This document shows, piece by piece, positions 1-11,142 of a stretch of 64,000 nucleotides of DNA (positions are counted from its first letter, which is position 1; each line of letters begins with the position of its first letter). The stretch is from NCBI GenBank assembly GCA_013215825.1, contig JABSQN010000004.1, positions 620,001 to 684,000 on the forward strand, written 5' to 3'. The notes beneath the pieces were generated by a model, which did no database searches, was not told where the DNA came from, and worked only from the letters and a program-made list of their open reading frames with translations. The position numbers were made by a program, and so were the translations under genes. The stretch is from Piscirickettsiaceae bacterium (GTDB lineage: Bacteria; Pseudomonadota; Gammaproteobacteria; Nitrosococcales; Methylophagaceae).

Positions 1-151
1 GAATCAATGCATTTTCACGCAAATCGGAACCGGAAACCTGATAACCGAGGTTGATTAATACCTCAGCAATACCGCCCATGCCAACACCACCAATACCGAT
101 GAAGTGGATATGTTTCACTCTACTTTGCATTGCTGAGGTCAGTTTATCCAT
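1..151 (-). CDS. murC: UDP-N-acetylmuramate--L-alanine ligase, N-terminal fragment
   Basis: Only the first 50 codons are in the window; the gene runs off the left edge. The ATG at 151 overlaps the end of murG by 8 bases. The fragment reads [17 protein letters not shown] and then the glycine-rich [12 protein letters not shown], the Rossmann-like nucleotide-binding loop that opens MurC. MurC is the cytoplasmic ligase that adds L-Ala to UDP-MurNAc. Position after murG is the normal dcw order. The identification rests on the motif and the context together. Confidence 0.9.
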   Translation of the reverse strand, partial: MDKLTSAMQSRVKHIHFIGIGGVGMGGIAEVLINLGYQVSGSDLRENALI

Positions 152-1211
152 GAGCGGCCTCCATACAAATATCAGCAATAACTTGGGCTGAATCTGGTTT
201 GACTAAGCGTCGTGCTGCTTTTGCCATTGTTAATAGTTGTTGCGAATCCATCACTAATTGTTCAGCTAATAATTCAGCTGTTAACTCGGTTTCTTGAATT
301 AATTTGGCGGCACCAGCATCAACTAAGGTCAAGCCATTATGTGTTTGGTGATCATCAACAGCATAGGGATAAGGCACTAATATTGAAGCAATACCTGCCG
401 CAGTTAACTCAGCAATCGTTAATGCACCAGCACGACACACCACCAAATCTGCCCATTCATACGCGGCTTTCATATCATCAATAAACGGCATAACGTCCGC
501 GTTGATATTCGCCTTATCATAAGCTTGCTGGCAATCTTCTAAATGTTTAACGCCACACTGATGCTTTACTATTGGACGTTGTAACTCATCAATTAATGCT
601 AAAGATTGAGGTAATATTCTATTCAGGGCTCTAGCACCCAAACTACCACCCAGCACTAATAAATTAATCTGTTTTTTCTCAGTAAAACGCTGCTCAGGTT
701 GTGCTATTCCAACAATACTATTTCTTACTGGATTGCCTACCCACTGTGCTTTTAGTTTTGCATCAAAGCTATTTGAAAAGCCTTCTAATACACCTTTGGC
801 AATATGCGATAACAAGCGATTTGTTAAGCCAGGAATGGAATTTTGTTCATGAATAACAACAGGTTTATTTAATGTCCATGCCGCAACACCACCTGGACCT
901 GATGCAAAACCACCTAAGCCTAATACAACATTTGGCTTGATGTCTTTGATTGCTTGCCGTGCTTCTAACACCGCTTTAATCAATTTGAATGGTGCTAATA
1001 GCCAACCTAGGATCCCATTACCACGTAAACCTTGTACGCTAATTTCAGTTAATGGATAACCTGCTTCCGGTACTAATTTAGCTTCAATACCTTTGGCTGT
1101 TCCCATCCAAAATACAGCAACACCGCGTTGCTTCATTACTTCAGCAACCGCTAATGCTGGGAATACATGCCCGCCTGTACCGCCGGCCATAATAAGAATA
1201 CGTGACATCAT
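144..1211 (-). CDS. murG: Lipid II synthase (UDP-GlcNAc transferase) MurG
   Basis: MurG is the peripheral inner-membrane GT-B glycosyltransferase that adds GlcNAc to lipid I to make lipid II. The 355-residue product has the N-terminal loop [12 protein letters not shown] at residues 10-21 and the C-terminal donor-binding region with [14 protein letters not shown]-type sequence near residue 260. Length is normal for the family. The gene opens with ATGATG: the first ATG overlaps the ftsW stop as ATGA, and the second, 3 bases on, is equally possible. It lies between ftsW and murC as in most gammaproteobacteria. Confidence 0.95.
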   Translation of the reverse strand: MMSRILIMAGGTGGHVFPALAVAEVMKQRGVAVFWMGTAKGIEAKLVPEAGYPLTEISVQGLRGNGILGWLLAPFKLIKAVLEARQAIKDIKPNVVLGLGGFASGPGGVAAWTLNKPVVIHEQNSIPGLTNRLLSHIAKGVLEGFSNSFDAKLKAQWVGNPVRNSIVGIAQPEQRFTEKKQINLLVLGGSLGARALNRILPQSLALIDELQRPIVKHQCGVKHLEDCQQAYDKANINADVMPFIDDMKAAYEWADLVVCRAGALTIAELTAAGIASILVPYPYAVDDHQTHNGLTLVDAGAAKLIQETELTAELLAEQLVMDSQQLLTMAKAARRLVKPDSAQVIADICMEAAHG

Positions 1212-2347
1212 CGTTTCACCCTCGCAGCAGCTTGTTCAGGGAATCGGGTTTCCATATCAACACGAAATAATAACGCAATAGCAACACAAGCCAATACCAA
1301 ACTACTACCGCCATAACTCATTAAGGGCAAAGTAAGACCTTTGGTTGGTAACGCCCCCATATTGACCCCCATATTGATACAGGCTTGCAAGCCGATCCAA
1401 ATGCCAATGCCGTAAGCTATTTGAGCACCAAATACTTGCCCTGCTAATTCAGCCGCGCGCCCAATAACCAATGCTCGCCATATAAAGACTAGGAATAATA
1501 CCAATACGGTTACAGCACCAACTAAGCCAAGTTCTTCTGCCAAAATCGAATATAAAAAATCCGTATGTGCTTCTGGTAAATAGAATAGTTTTTGCATACT
1601 GCTACCTAAACCGACACCTAACCAATCACCTCGGCCAAATGCAATCAATGCCTGCGTTAATTGGAAGCCTGTATCAAATGGGTCGGCCCATGGATCCATA
1701 AAACTTTGTAAACGCTCTAAACGATAAGGTGCGAACCAAACTAATGCGGCGAATAAACCACCTAAAATAGCAATCAAGGCAGCAAACACATCTAAGCGTG
1801 CACCACCTAAAAATAGCATTGCAATAACGGTTGATAAAATAACAACAACCGAGCCCATATCTGGCTGAAGAAGTAATAATATAGTCGCCATGCCCAGTAA
1901 AACCAAAGGTCCAAAGACTTTAAAAAAAGAACCTTTCAACTGTCCATAATTACGCTGTAAATAATCAGCAACATAAATAATGGCAAATAATTTAATAATC
2001 TCTGCAACTTGTACATTAACAGGACCTAAAGGCAACCAACGTCGGCTACCATTTATTTCGCGCCCAATACCAGGGATCAAAACCAATGCTAATAAAGCAA
2101 TTCCAGTCATTAACAAGAATGGTGCATTTTGTTGCCAAACCGATAATCGTACAGTCATCACAGCCCAAGCAATACCCAAACCAATAACAGCAAAGACAAA
2201 TTGGCGATTAAAATAATGTAATGGGCTATCCATATTGCTTGCCGCTGTAGAGATCGAAGCCGAACCGACCATCACTAAGCCAAGGCCTAATAAGCTCATT
2301 ACAACAAAGAGTAGTTGGCGATCGAATGTATATGAAAAATTATTCAT
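1208..2347 (-). CDS. ftsW: Septal peptidoglycan polymerase FtsW (SEDS family)
   Basis: FtsW is the SEDS-family glycan polymerase of the divisome, working with FtsI in the inner membrane. The 379-residue protein is almost entirely hydrophobic helices (about ten). Near the C-terminus it has the family signature PTKGLTLPLMSYGGSS, and the N-terminus reads LLGLGLVMVGSAS. Both ends overlap neighbours by 4 bases (murD upstream, murG downstream), so it is translationally coupled. Placement between murD and murG distinguishes it from RodA. Confidence 0.95.
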   Translation of the reverse strand: MNNFSYTFDRQLLFVVMSLLGLGLVMVGSASISTAASNMDSPLHYFNRQFVFAVIGLGIAWAVMTVRLSVWQQNAPFLLMTGIALLALVLIPGIGREINGSRRWLPLGPVNVQVAEIIKLFAIIYVADYLQRNYGQLKGSFFKVFGPLVLLGMATILLLLQPDMGSVVVILSTVIAMLFLGGARLDVFAALIAILGGLFAALVWFAPYRLERLQSFMDPWADPFDTGFQLTQALIAFGRGDWLGVGLGSSMQKLFYLPEAHTDFLYSILAEELGLVGAVTVLVLFLVFIWRALVIGRAAELAGQVFGAQIAYGIGIWIGLQACINMGVNMGALPTKGLTLPLMSYGGSSLVLACVAIALLFRVDMETRFPEQAAARVKR

Positions 2348-3702
2348 GTAAACAACGCCTTCACAGCCTGTTCAAACGCATTGCCACGCTCAATATAATT
2401 CGCATACATATCAAAACTAGCACAGGCCGGTGATAACAATACACTGTCACCACTTGTTGCTATTTGCTGTGCTTGTTTAACCGCATCAGCCATATTTTTA
2501 GCAACGGTTATTTGTACATTTTTAGGCGTAGCATCGGCAATTAATTGTGCATCTCGCCCGATCAATACAATGGCTTTTACCTTGCTTGAGAGGACATCTG
2601 TTAAGCCTGAGAAATCTTGATCTTTAGCAACCCCCCCCGCAATTAAAACAATATCGCCCAAATCTGCTAAGCCTTCAATAGCCGCAACACACGCACCGAC
2701 ATTGGTTGCTTTCGAATCATCAAACCAACGGATATCATCGTGTTTAGTCACCAAATAACAGCGATGTAGCAAGCCTCGGTAATTCTGAATAGCTGTTAAC
2801 ATTGCCGACATTTCTAAGCCCATTGCATTGCCTAATGCCAGTGCTGCCAAGGTATTCGCAACATTATGTTTGCCCGCGATCTGTAAGTCATCGACAGCTA
2901 ATAACGGCTGTGTGCCCTGTGCCAACCACTTTTGTCCATTTTTCTCTATTAAACCAAATTCATTATTCGCAGCTTGACCTAATGTGAAACCTGTTTGCTT
3001 ACGTTCTAATTGCGACCAACTATTAACCAAGGCATCATCACGGTTTAATATCATCACGCCAAAGCCATTATAAATTTTGGCTTTTACATCTTGATATGCT
3101 TGTTCGCTATCGTAGCGATCCAAGTGATCTGGACTTACATTAAGCACTACCGCCGCGTGAGCATCTAATGATTCAACCGTTTCTAATTGAAAGCTAGACA
3201 ACTCTAAAATATAGAAATCAGGTGCTGGCCTTATAATTAAATCAAGGGCTGGTGTGCCCAAATTACCACCGACTTGTACTCGTTTTCCTGCTGTTGCAGC
3301 CATTTCTGCTAGCATTGTTGTCACGGTACTTTTACCATTTGAACCTGTGATAGCAATTATCGGGGCATTAGCATAACGAGCAAACAGCTCAATATCACCA
3401 ACGATCTCAATACCTGCATCACGTGCCGCTTTAATTTCTGGCAAACGAGGATCAACACCCGGGCTTAATACTAAGGTGTCACATTTGAGCATCCAATCAG
3501 CAAGTAAACCACCCGTATTAACCAAAACGTCAGGGAGTTCTGTTTGTAATGTTGTTAGTTCTGGTGGTTGTTTACGCGTATCCATAATGGCAACTGCATA
3601 ATTTTTCTCAACCAAGAACCGAGCACACGATAATCCTGTTTGGCCTAAGCCAACGATCAGAAATGAGTGTGTGTGATTAACTTCTGTTGCCATTATATTC
3701 AT
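2344..3702 (-). CDS. murD: UDP-N-acetylmuramoyl-L-alanine--D-glutamate ligase
   Basis: MurD adds D-Glu to UDP-MurNAc-L-Ala in the cytoplasm. The ATP-binding motif [12 protein letters not shown] lies at about residues 119-130, and the N-terminal UDP-binding fold begins [11 protein letters not shown]. The reading frame is open further upstream into mraY, but I chose the ATG at 3702 because it overlaps the mraY stop as ATGA, the junction style of this operon, giving 452 residues. An ATG three codons later (3693) is the only serious alternative. Length fits the family (438 in E. coli). Confidence 0.93.
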   Translation of the reverse strand: MNIMATEVNHTHSFLIVGLGQTGLSCARFLVEKNYAVAIMDTRKQPPELTTLQTELPDVLVNTGGLLADWMLKCDTLVLSPGVDPRLPEIKAARDAGIEIVGDIELFARYANAPIIAITGSNGKSTVTTMLAEMAATAGKRVQVGGNLGTPALDLIIRPAPDFYILELSSFQLETVESLDAHAAVVLNVSPDHLDRYDSEQAYQDVKAKIYNGFGVMILNRDDALVNSWSQLERKQTGFTLGQAANNEFGLIEKNGQKWLAQGTQPLLAVDDLQIAGKHNVANTLAALALGNAMGLEMSAMLTAIQNYRGLLHRCYLVTKHDDIRWFDDSKATNVGACVAAIEGLADLGDIVLIAGGVAKDQDFSGLTDVLSSKVKAIVLIGRDAQLIADATPKNVQITVAKNMADAVKQAQQIATSGDSVLLSPACASFDMYANYIERGNAFEQAVKALFT

Positions 3703-4781
3703 CTGATTTTTAGACTCGCTAAACCGACTAGCACTAAGAACACCGTAATGATCCAAAATCGCACGATAATACGTGGTTCAGGCCAGCCTTTTAACTCATA
3801 ATGGTGATGAATAGGTGCCATTAAAAATACCCGTTTACCCCGTAGCTTATAAGAAGAAACTTGCAAGATAACCGACAAGGTTTCAATAACAAAAACACCA
3901 CCCATAATAAGTAACACCAATTCTTGTCGAACCAATACTGCTACTGTACCTAATGCAGCACCTAGGGCTAATGCACCAATATCACCCATAAATACTTGTG
4001 CTGGGTAGGTGTTAAACCATAAAAAACCTAAACCTGCGCCAACCATTGCCGCACAAAATACGGTTAACTCACCTGCATTAGGGATAAATGGAATTGAGAG
4101 ATAGTTAGCAAAAGAATAATGCCCTGTCAGATAACTAAACAAGCCTAATGCCGCGGCGACCATCACTGTTGGCATAATCGCTAAACCATCCAAACCATCG
4201 GTTAAATTTACAGCGTTACTGGTACCCACAATCACAAAATAGGTCAGCAACATATAACCCGCACCGAGAGGAATCAGCACATCTTTAAAGAAAGGAATAA
4301 TCAATATAGTTTCAGCAGGCAAGGTCGCTGTCATATATAAGAATACAGCGGCACTGCCACCCACAACAGACTGCCAAAAGTATTTATATCGACTCAATAA
4401 GCCCTTCGGATCTTGGCGAACTAATTTAATGTAATCATCAATAAAGCCAATCACGCCAAAGGCTAATGTAACAGTGAGTGCAACCCAGACATAACGGTTC
4501 GATAAGTCAGCCCATAACAAAGTACTCACTGTAATCGCTACTAGAATCAACGCACCGCCCATGGTTGGCGTGCCTGCTTTACTTAAATGCGATTCGGGAC
4601 CATCATCACGGATCACTTGACCTATCTGTTTGAAATTCAAATGACGAATCATTGTTGGACCCACAATAAGAGCAATACCCAGTGCAGTAATAACGCCCAG
4701 AATTGCACGCAAGGTTAAATATTGGAACATATTAAAACCACTATGAAATTGGCTTAAATAATCACTCAGCATTAACAACAT
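3699..4781 (-). CDS. mraY: Phospho-MurNAc-pentapeptide translocase MraY
   Basis: MraY transfers phospho-MurNAc-pentapeptide to undecaprenyl phosphate to give lipid I at the inner membrane. The 360-residue protein has about ten membrane helices. Catalytic and signature sites are visible: IDDYIK (Asp115, Asp116), NLTDGLDGL at 192-200, and the C-terminal HHHYELKGW. The N-terminus aligns by eye with E. coli MraY through a conserved YLT.RAI stretch, which supports the chosen start. The start overlaps the murF stop as TAATG. Confidence 0.96.
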   Translation of the reverse strand: MLLMLSDYLSQFHSGFNMFQYLTLRAILGVITALGIALIVGPTMIRHLNFKQIGQVIRDDGPESHLSKAGTPTMGGALILVAITVSTLLWADLSNRYVWVALTVTLAFGVIGFIDDYIKLVRQDPKGLLSRYKYFWQSVVGGSAAVFLYMTATLPAETILIIPFFKDVLIPLGAGYMLLTYFVIVGTSNAVNLTDGLDGLAIMPTVMVAAALGLFSYLTGHYSFANYLSIPFIPNAGELTVFCAAMVGAGLGFLWFNTYPAQVFMGDIGALALGAALGTVAVLVRQELVLLIMGGVFVIETLSVILQVSSYKLRGKRVFLMAPIHHHYELKGWPEPRIIVRFWIITVFLVLVGLASLKIR

Positions 4782-6136
4782 TAGTCTTCCCCTTCTATTG
4801 CTAGCACATCGGCCAACGTATCTAATTGCATAAAGCGTGATCCCTTAATCAAGCATGTCACTCCTGTTGTTAGCTCTTGTTGTAATTGCTGTTGTAATTC
4901 AGTCATATCATCAAAGTGTTGTGCACCTTCACCAAATGCATCGTTTGCATTTTGACTGCTAACGCCTATGGTGAATAAACGTGTCACACCCGATGTTTTA
5001 GCATCCAAGCCCATTTGATAATGAAAACTGGCGCTATCACTACCCAACTCACCGAAATCACCCAAAACCAACCAATGCTCACCAGAAAAATCGTGCAAGG
5101 CGTGTAATGCTTGCTGATAAGAACCAGGGTTAGCGTTATAACTATCGTCTATCAACTGTGACTGATTCAATCCGGCACGTATTTGCAAGCGATGGGGCAC
5201 ACTTTTCATTAAAGCCAAGCCCTTGATAATTGCTGTTTCTGGAATATTTAAAGCATGAGTAATAGCAATAGCTGCTAGGGCATTAGCAACATTATGTTTG
5301 CCTGGCAGTGGCAAATTAACATAGTGCAACACCTCATTTAATGCCACCATAAAATGGCTTGATGTTGAACTTGTTTGTAAATCTTTAGCTGTAATATCGG
5401 CATCATTTTCTAATGCAAAGGTCACGACATTCTTATTTGTTAATCGAGATTGCCAATCATCCGAAAAACGCATATCTGCATTTACCACAGCAATACCATC
5501 ACTAGCTAATCCAGCATAAATCTCTTCTTTTGCTGATGCTACACCAGTAATATCGCCAAAGCCTTCTAAATGAGCCGCTGCAACATTATTAATAAGGGCA
5601 ATTTGTGGGTTCACAATCTCAACTAAACGTGCAATTTCACCGGCATGATTAGCGCCCATTTCAATCACGGCATAATCTGATTCTTTATCTAAGCGAGCCA
5701 GTGTTAAAGGCACGCCTAATTCATTATTAAAATTACCCACTGTGGCAACCACTGAACCATGCTGGCTCAAAATACTGGCAACCATTTCTTTTACCGTTGT
5801 TTTGCCATTACTGCCCGTAATAGCCACAATAATTGCTTTGCATTGTTGTCGCCAATATTGAGTCAGCACACCAAACGCATTAACAATATCATCCACAACT
5901 ATTTGAGGTAACTCATCATCTTGCAACCGTGATACCAATGCCGCACTCGCGCCGGCTTCACGTGCTACAGCAATATAATCGTGGCCATCAACATGTTCAC
6001 CAGGCAGGGCAATAAATAGATTACCGGCTTCTACTTTTCGGCTGTCAATCACCGCACCGGTAATAGTGACATCGTGTTCAGGTGTAACACAGCCCAAAAC
6101 ATCGGCAATTTGTGAAAGAAGAAATTGCATACTCAT
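4781..6136 (-). CDS. murF: UDP-MurNAc-tripeptide--D-Ala-D-Ala ligase MurF
   Basis: MurF joins D-Ala-D-Ala to UDP-MurNAc-tripeptide, the last cytoplasmic step of precursor synthesis. The 451-residue product has the Mur ligase P-loop [13 protein letters not shown] at about 106-118, the central-domain stretch [10 protein letters not shown], and the C-terminal [10 protein letters not shown] typical of MurF. It overlaps murE by 4 bases at its start (ATGA) and mraY by one base at its end. No anomalies were seen. Confidence 0.95.
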   Translation of the reverse strand: MSMQFLLSQIADVLGCVTPEHDVTITGAVIDSRKVEAGNLFIALPGEHVDGHDYIAVAREAGASAALVSRLQDDELPQIVVDDIVNAFGVLTQYWRQQCKAIIVAITGSNGKTTVKEMVASILSQHGSVVATVGNFNNELGVPLTLARLDKESDYAVIEMGANHAGEIARLVEIVNPQIALINNVAAAHLEGFGDITGVASAKEEIYAGLASDGIAVVNADMRFSDDWQSRLTNKNVVTFALENDADITAKDLQTSSTSSHFMVALNEVLHYVNLPLPGKHNVANALAAIAITHALNIPETAIIKGLALMKSVPHRLQIRAGLNQSQLIDDSYNANPGSYQQALHALHDFSGEHWLVLGDFGELGSDSASFHYQMGLDAKTSGVTRLFTIGVSSQNANDAFGEGAQHFDDMTELQQQLQQELTTGVTCLIKGSRFMQLDTLADVLAIEGED

Positions 6137-7686
6137 GAGGTAACACCGGCATAAATGAGCATGTCATTTTTAGCATTTTTTAGTGCAGTAACAACAATCT
6201 CAGCATCACTAAAAGGCTGTTTTACACCCATCACATCTTGATATTGTTCATGTCCTTTACCCGCCACCAAGATAATATCCGTTGCTTTTGCATGTGTAAT
6301 TGCATAAGTAATAGCTAATTTCCGATCATGTTCAATATGTACTTTTTCTTGTTCTGAGATACCCGTTAAAATGTCCTCAATAATCACTGCATTATTTTCA
6401 CTGCGCGGATTATCATCGGTTAACACTACATAATCGGCATATCTATCCGCGCTGTAACCCATCAATGCACGTTTGCCTGTATCACGATCACCACCGCATC
6501 CAAACACACACCACAACTTTCCATCTTCTGGCATATAAGTACGTAATGACTGCAACGCTTGTGTTAACGCTTCTGGCGTGTGAGCAAAATCAACCACAAC
6601 ATTAAGCTGATTTTCACTGCCATAATTTTGCATGCGACCATCAACAGAATGACATTGATTTATAGCCTGACTTGCATCATCAAAAGACACATTAATAGCT
6701 ATTAAACTCGCAAAAGCTGCTAATAAATTATCAATATTAAAAGCACCTAAAAGCGGGCTACTAATCTTGGTATAAGCATGCTGTGTCGTCAAATTAAAAC
6801 TTAAACCATTAATGGCAACATGTTTGTTATTTATCTCAAATAATGCTGAAATTTCAGCTTGACTGCTATAGGTTAATAGTTTGACATCATCAGAATCAGA
6901 CATCTTCGCAATGAGTTTTTGACCTAATTCATCGACACTATTCAACACCGCTATTTTAACACTCGGAAAATCAAATAGCTGACTTTTAACCGCGGCATAT
7001 TCCGTCATATCATGATGATAATCAAGATGATCACGACTTAAATTGGTTAACACTGCAACATCAATAGAAACACTATTTAAGCGACCTTGTGCCAGTGCAT
7101 GTGACGATGCTTCAATCACCACATATTTAATACCTTGCTGACATAATTCAGCCAAAACAGCTTGTAAAGTCACCGGATCTGGCGTGGTCATTCCTGTATT
7201 TTTCAACTTATCTTTACTACCAACGCCCAAGGTGCCAATGACACCACACGGCTTATTCAACGATTCAAGCGCTTGTGCAATAAATTGGCTTACCGATGTC
7301 TTACCATTAGTGCCAGTCACAGCAATAACCGTGAAAGCTAATGATGGATGCCCATAAAAACGAGCAGCAATTTCACCGGTCTTATCACCTAAGTTCCTGA
7401 CGGAATAAGCATGTGTATTTGCCTGTGTTAACAGCTTATTTTCTTCTTCAGTAGCGATTTGTTCTTTATCAAATAAAACAACCGCCACACCTAAACTTAA
7501 TGCCTGTTTTAGATTATGCACACGTTGATCTATATCTTTTGCCAATGAAAAGAACAAACCACCAGCCAGCACTTGTCGGCTATCTAAACTGAGTCCTGTC
7601 ACATTAAGATCTACTAAAACAGAAGGATCAGCCAGCATACCCACCAGCAATTCAGATAATGACTTATTGTATAAGATAGACGTCAT
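6133..7686 (-). CDS. murE: UDP-MurNAc-L-Ala-D-Glu--meso-diaminopimelate ligase MurE
   Basis: MurE adds the third stem-peptide residue. The P-loop VTGTNGKTS lies near residues 124-132. The specificity motif DNPR at about 425-428 marks a meso-diaminopimelate-adding enzyme, not a lysine-adding one, which fits a Gram-negative cell wall. Two starts compete: a GTG at 7689 overlapping the ftsI stop by 4 bases and an ATG at 7686 overlapping it by 1. I prefer the ATG (517 residues). Context is the standard ftsI-murE-murF order. Confidence 0.95.
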   Translation of the reverse strand: MTSILYNKSLSELLVGMLADPSVLVDLNVTGLSLDSRQVLAGGLFFSLAKDIDQRVHNLKQALSLGVAVVLFDKEQIATEEENKLLTQANTHAYSVRNLGDKTGEIAARFYGHPSLAFTVIAVTGTNGKTSVSQFIAQALESLNKPCGVIGTLGVGSKDKLKNTGMTTPDPVTLQAVLAELCQQGIKYVVIEASSHALAQGRLNSVSIDVAVLTNLSRDHLDYHHDMTEYAAVKSQLFDFPSVKIAVLNSVDELGQKLIAKMSDSDDVKLLTYSSQAEISALFEINNKHVAINGLSFNLTTQHAYTKISSPLLGAFNIDNLLAAFASLIAINVSFDDASQAINQCHSVDGRMQNYGSENQLNVVVDFAHTPEALTQALQSLRTYMPEDGKLWCVFGCGGDRDTGKRALMGYSADRYADYVVLTDDNPRSENNAVIIEDILTGISEQEKVHIEHDRKLAITYAITHAKATDIILVAGKGHEQYQDVMGVKQPFSDAEIVVTALKNAKNDMLIYAGVTS

Positions 7687-9398
7687 CACTTGTGTGCCAG
7701 CTGTAACTGTCTTGTTGACACATTATCAGGCGTAATATTCAACAGACGCATAGCACTTGTCATGACTTTCGAAAATACTGGCGCAGCAACCAGACCGCCG
7801 TAATATTGTTCACCTTGTGGTTCATCAACCATAACCACCATCGCTAAACGTGGTTTGCTAGCAGGAATAACGCCCGCAAATAAAGATACATAACGCCCTT
7901 CGGTATAACTCCCTCTCACCAATTTTTCTACCGTACCCGTTTTACCTGCCACGCTATAATTCTTAACGGCAGCCCTTGTTGCGGTTCCTCCGGGCTTAAC
8001 CACTGCTTCCATCATTGCCAAAACATCTGCCATCACATCTTTAGAAAACACGCGTCGTCCTAGGGGAACTTCTTCTGCTTCTAATTTTTGCAAGCTAACT
8101 GGCCGTGATATACCACCATTAGCAAGCACACTATAGGCTCGCGCTAGCTGCAATGCGGTCGTATTTAAACCATATCCATAGGATAGCGTAGCTTGATCCA
8201 ACTTTCGCCATGTTTGTAAATCAGGCATATTGCCCATCGCTTCACCGGGAAAATATGCACCCGTTAGCTTGGCCATGCCAAATGCTGAAAAATCTTGCCA
8301 TAATTGCTCGGGGTTAATTGCTTGAACAATTTTTGTTGCTCCCACATTACTTGATTTCTGAATGAGTTTTGCAAGGTCAATCACGCCATAATTATTATGA
8401 TCACTAATTGTATGACCACTCACTTTGATAGTTCCTGGTCGCGTATCAATTTTTGTTGTAAGTGTGAATTCACCTGATTTCAAAGCGCTAACGACGGTAA
8501 AGGGTTTGACGGTTGAACCCGGCTCAAACAAATCAATAACCGCGCGATTACGAAAATCATTGGCTTTTAATCCCCGACGGTTATTGGGGTTAAATGACGG
8601 TTGATTAACCATCGCTAATACTTCGCCTGTTTCAATATCCAAAATAACCGCGGTGCCCGAACGTGCATTAAATTTATTGACCGTTGTTTTCAGCGCTTGG
8701 TAAGTCAAATATTGCAAACGTAGATCGATACTCAATTGAATATCTTGACCATGTTTAGTGACTTTTAACTGCTCACCACCTTCAACATAATTACCACGGC
8801 TATCTCGTACCATTCGTTTTAAACCCGGCACGCCCGTTAATACATCGTTATAAGTTAACTCCAAGCCCTCTTGTCCCGCATCATCTATGCTTGTAAAACC
8901 AACAAGATGCGAAGCAACCTCCGCAGTCGGATAATAACGCTTATATTCGCGTTGCAATGCCACACCTTTTATTTGAAGCTGTGTCACTTTTTGAGCAATT
9001 TCAGGTGATACTCGTCGTTTTAAATAAACAAATTCACGCCGTTTATTCGCTTTGACCTTGTTAGCAACCGTATTTGTTTTTAACTGTAGTATTTTGGCAA
9101 GATTTGCTATTTGAGTCGCGTTCACCTTTATTTCTTGAGGATTAAACCATACGGATTGAACCGGTGTACTAATTGCTAAGGGTTCACCATGTCGGTCAAG
9201 AATCATGCCTCGATGAGCCGCCACAGAAACGTTACGCAAATGACGTGCATCGCCCTGATTGCGTAAGAAATCAGGATTTATCACTTGAATATCAGCCAAA
9301 CGCCAAGCCAAACCAATCACTAAACTTACAAAAACTAAACGCACGACATTAAGCCGCCAAACATCGATATGATTACCTGATGATTTCTGATGATTCAT
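7686..9398 (-). CDS. ftsI: Septal transpeptidase FtsI (penicillin-binding protein 3)
   Basis: FtsI is the class B penicillin-binding protein that cross-links septal peptidoglycan in the periplasm. The 570-residue protein has a short cytoplasmic N-terminus, one membrane anchor at about residues 18-36, the dimerization-domain start AHRGMILDRHGEPLA near 61, and the transpeptidase triad: STVK at 295-298 (Ser295 nucleophile), SSN at 349-351 and KTG at 486-488. No PASTA domain follows. It overlaps ftsL and murE, as usual for the dcw operon. Confidence 0.96.
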   Translation of the reverse strand: MNHQKSSGNHIDVWRLNVVRLVFVSLVIGLAWRLADIQVINPDFLRNQGDARHLRNVSVAAHRGMILDRHGEPLAISTPVQSVWFNPQEIKVNATQIANLAKILQLKTNTVANKVKANKRREFVYLKRRVSPEIAQKVTQLQIKGVALQREYKRYYPTAEVASHLVGFTSIDDAGQEGLELTYNDVLTGVPGLKRMVRDSRGNYVEGGEQLKVTKHGQDIQLSIDLRLQYLTYQALKTTVNKFNARSGTAVILDIETGEVLAMVNQPSFNPNNRRGLKANDFRNRAVIDLFEPGSTVKPFTVVSALKSGEFTLTTKIDTRPGTIKVSGHTISDHNNYGVIDLAKLIQKSSNVGATKIVQAINPEQLWQDFSAFGMAKLTGAYFPGEAMGNMPDLQTWRKLDQATLSYGYGLNTTALQLARAYSVLANGGISRPVSLQKLEAEEVPLGRRVFSKDVMADVLAMMEAVVKPGGTATRAAVKNYSVAGKTGTVEKLVRGSYTEGRYVSLFAGVIPASKPRLAMVVMVDEPQGEQYYGGLVAAPVFSKVMTSAMRLLNITPDNVSTRQLQLAHK

Positions 9399-9688
9399 TG
9401 CTTAATCACCACCAGCACATCCGCAGTAGGAACTATCATATTTAAACGTAACGATGCTTGTTGCTCAATTTGTCCTGGCCCAGACCAAGTACTTTCTTCT
9501 AATAATAAGCGTCCCCATTCTTCATTTAATTGATCGTACTGCTTTTCTAGTTTTTGCAATACAATAAATTCAGTTCTAGCACTATGTTTGGTATAAATAA
9601 CAGCTATTGAAGAAATTAATACCAACGCTATTAATAGATACACCACAGAATGAGTACGAATACGTAGAATCATATCGGCAATACTCAT
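9395..9688 (-). CDS. ftsL: Cell division protein FtsL
   Basis: FtsL is a small bitopic divisome protein that bridges FtsQB to FtsWI. This 97-residue product has a short cytoplasmic tail, one hydrophobic segment at about residues 13-31 (VVYLLIALVLISSIAVI) and a periplasmic coiled-coil-like part (VLQKLEKQYDQLNEEWGRL). Sequence conservation in FtsL is low, so the call rests on size, topology and its place between rsmH and ftsI with 4-base overlaps on both sides. Confidence 0.9.
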   Translation of the reverse strand: MSIADMILRIRTHSVVYLLIALVLISSIAVIYTKHSARTEFIVLQKLEKQYDQLNEEWGRLLLEESTWSGPGQIEQQASLRLNMIVPTADVLVVIKQ

Positions 9689-10626
9689 GCTATTTTTTCC
9701 ACCACACGTAATACAGCACTCCGAGCCCGTGGATTCGCCGCTAATTCGTCATCACCGGCTTTAATAGCTTTGCTAATTAATTTGATTCTTGGATTAAGCT
9801 CATCGGCTCTAATGGGAAAGTTAGAAGGCAAATCATCGCCTCTTGCTTCATCTCGAAAATAGCGTTTAACAATTCGGTCTTCTAATGAATGGAAGGTAAT
9901 AACCGCCAAGCGACCATTAACTGCCAGTACATCTAACGACTGTTCTAAGCCAGCCTTAAGATCATCTAACTCATTATTAATGTAGATACGGATCGCTTGA
10001 AATGTTCGTGTTGCAGGATGTTTATTCTTTTCACGGAACGGCATCGCCTTATCCACCAACGTTGCTAACTGTGTAGTCGATGTAATTGCCGTATGTTCAC
10101 GTGTTTCAACAATAGCATTGGCAATACGCTTACCAAACTTTTCTTCACCTAATGTTTTAATCACAAAGGTAATATCTTCTACTTTTGCTGTTGCCAACCA
10201 CTCGGCCGCACTAATGCCGACATCAGGATTCATTCGCATATCCAGCGGACCATCTTTCTGGAAGCTAAAACCACGCTCTGCTTGATCAAGTTGAGGAGAT
10301 GACACACCAATATCTAATAAAATACCATCCACTTTACCTTGCCAAAGTCGCTCATTGATCGGAGTTGCTAATTGAGCAAAAGAACATTGCTCAATACTAA
10401 AACGAGGATCTTGCTTAGAAAGTCTTAATCCTTCAGCAATAGCTTGTGGATCTTTATCTAAACCCAGTAATTTTCCCTGCTCAGATAATTGAGCTAAGAT
10501 TTGTCGCGCATGGCCGCCACGACCGAAAGTACCGTCAACATAAAAACCATCAGCTTTCACATCCAGCGCGGCAATGGTCTCATTTAACAAAACAGGTAAA
10601 TGTTCTGAATGGCTATCGGTCATCAT
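9685..10626 (-). CDS. rsmH: 16S rRNA (cytosine1402-N4)-methyltransferase RsmH
   Basis: RsmH (MraW) methylates N4 of C1402 in 16S rRNA; RsmI, also in this window, adds the 2'-O-methyl to the same base. The 313-residue protein has the SAM-binding segment YVDGTFGRGGHARQIL near residues 28-43, then LLDIGVSSPQLD and the C-terminal TFHSLEDRIVKRYF. The start is an ATGATG pair with an upstream AAGGCGAG; the first ATG is given. It lies 8 bases behind mraZ and overlaps ftsL by 4. Confidence 0.95.
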   Translation of the reverse strand: MMTDSHSEHLPVLLNETIAALDVKADGFYVDGTFGRGGHARQILAQLSEQGKLLGLDKDPQAIAEGLRLSKQDPRFSIEQCSFAQLATPINERLWQGKVDGILLDIGVSSPQLDQAERGFSFQKDGPLDMRMNPDVGISAAEWLATAKVEDITFVIKTLGEEKFGKRIANAIVETREHTAITSTTQLATLVDKAMPFREKNKHPATRTFQAIRIYINNELDDLKAGLEQSLDVLAVNGRLAVITFHSLEDRIVKRYFRDEARGDDLPSNFPIRADELNPRIKLISKAIKAGDDELAANPRARSAVLRVVEKIA

Positions 10627-10634
10627 CTCGCCTT

Positions 10635-11087
10635 TTAAAGTGAAAGGTTTTCTAATTCAGTTGGCAAAATACCGTCAAAATCTTCTTCTAAACACTCATC
10701 CATCAACGCATTCCACGTTTCCTCATCCCACAACTCAAATTTATTTCCTTGACCGATCATCACGGTGCTTTTTTTCAAGCCTGCAAACTCACGTAACTTA
10801 GCAGGTAACAAAATACGGCCATTACTATCCATTTCACACTCAGTTGCATAACCGAGTAACATCCGTTTTAAGCGACGTACTTGTGGATTTAAACTGGGTA
10901 ATTCTGATAGTTTTTGTTCGACAGCTTCCCATTCAGGCAAAGGATAGATCTGCAAACAACGATCAGAATGATCAATCGTCACGACTAATCGACCTTCACA
11001 ACAGACATCCAGATGCTTACGGAACTTGGCGGGTATTGCCATACGTCCTTTTACATCTAAATTAAATGTTGCTACGCCTCGAAACAT
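10635..11087 (-). CDS. mraZ: Transcriptional regulator MraZ
   Basis: MraZ is a DNA-binding protein with two AbrB-like SpoVT half-domains that represses its own dcw operon in E. coli. The 150-residue product starts MFRGVATFNLDVKGRMAIP and repeats the fold in the second half (CEMDSNGRILLPAKLREF), each half with the family's DxxGR core. The start has a good Shine-Dalgarno, AAGGATGAC. It is the first gene of the operon, directly downstream of a set of MraZ-box-like repeats. Confidence 0.95.
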   Translation of the reverse strand: MFRGVATFNLDVKGRMAIPAKFRKHLDVCCEGRLVVTIDHSDRCLQIYPLPEWEAVEQKLSELPSLNPQVRRLKRMLLGYATECEMDSNGRILLPAKLREFAGLKKSTVMIGQGNKFELWDEETWNALMDECLEEDFDGILPTELENLSL

Positions 11088-11108
11088 TTGTCATCCTTAA
11101 ATTGCAAG

Positions 11109-11133
11109 ATCCACTTTGATCCACTTTTACCCA
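11109..11133 (-). promoter_or_regulatory. MraZ operator: three pentamers at 10-base spacing
   Basis: On the minus strand three pentamers occur with 5-base gaps: TGGGT (11133-11129), TGGAT (11123-11119) and TGGAT (11113-11109). MraZ is known to bind TGGG-type direct repeats at 10-base periodicity upstream of its own gene. The repeats lie just downstream of the predicted transcription start and about 20 bases before the mraZ ATG, so autoregulation is a reasonable inference. Confidence 0.75.
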
Positions 11134-11142
11134 CTTTCCGAT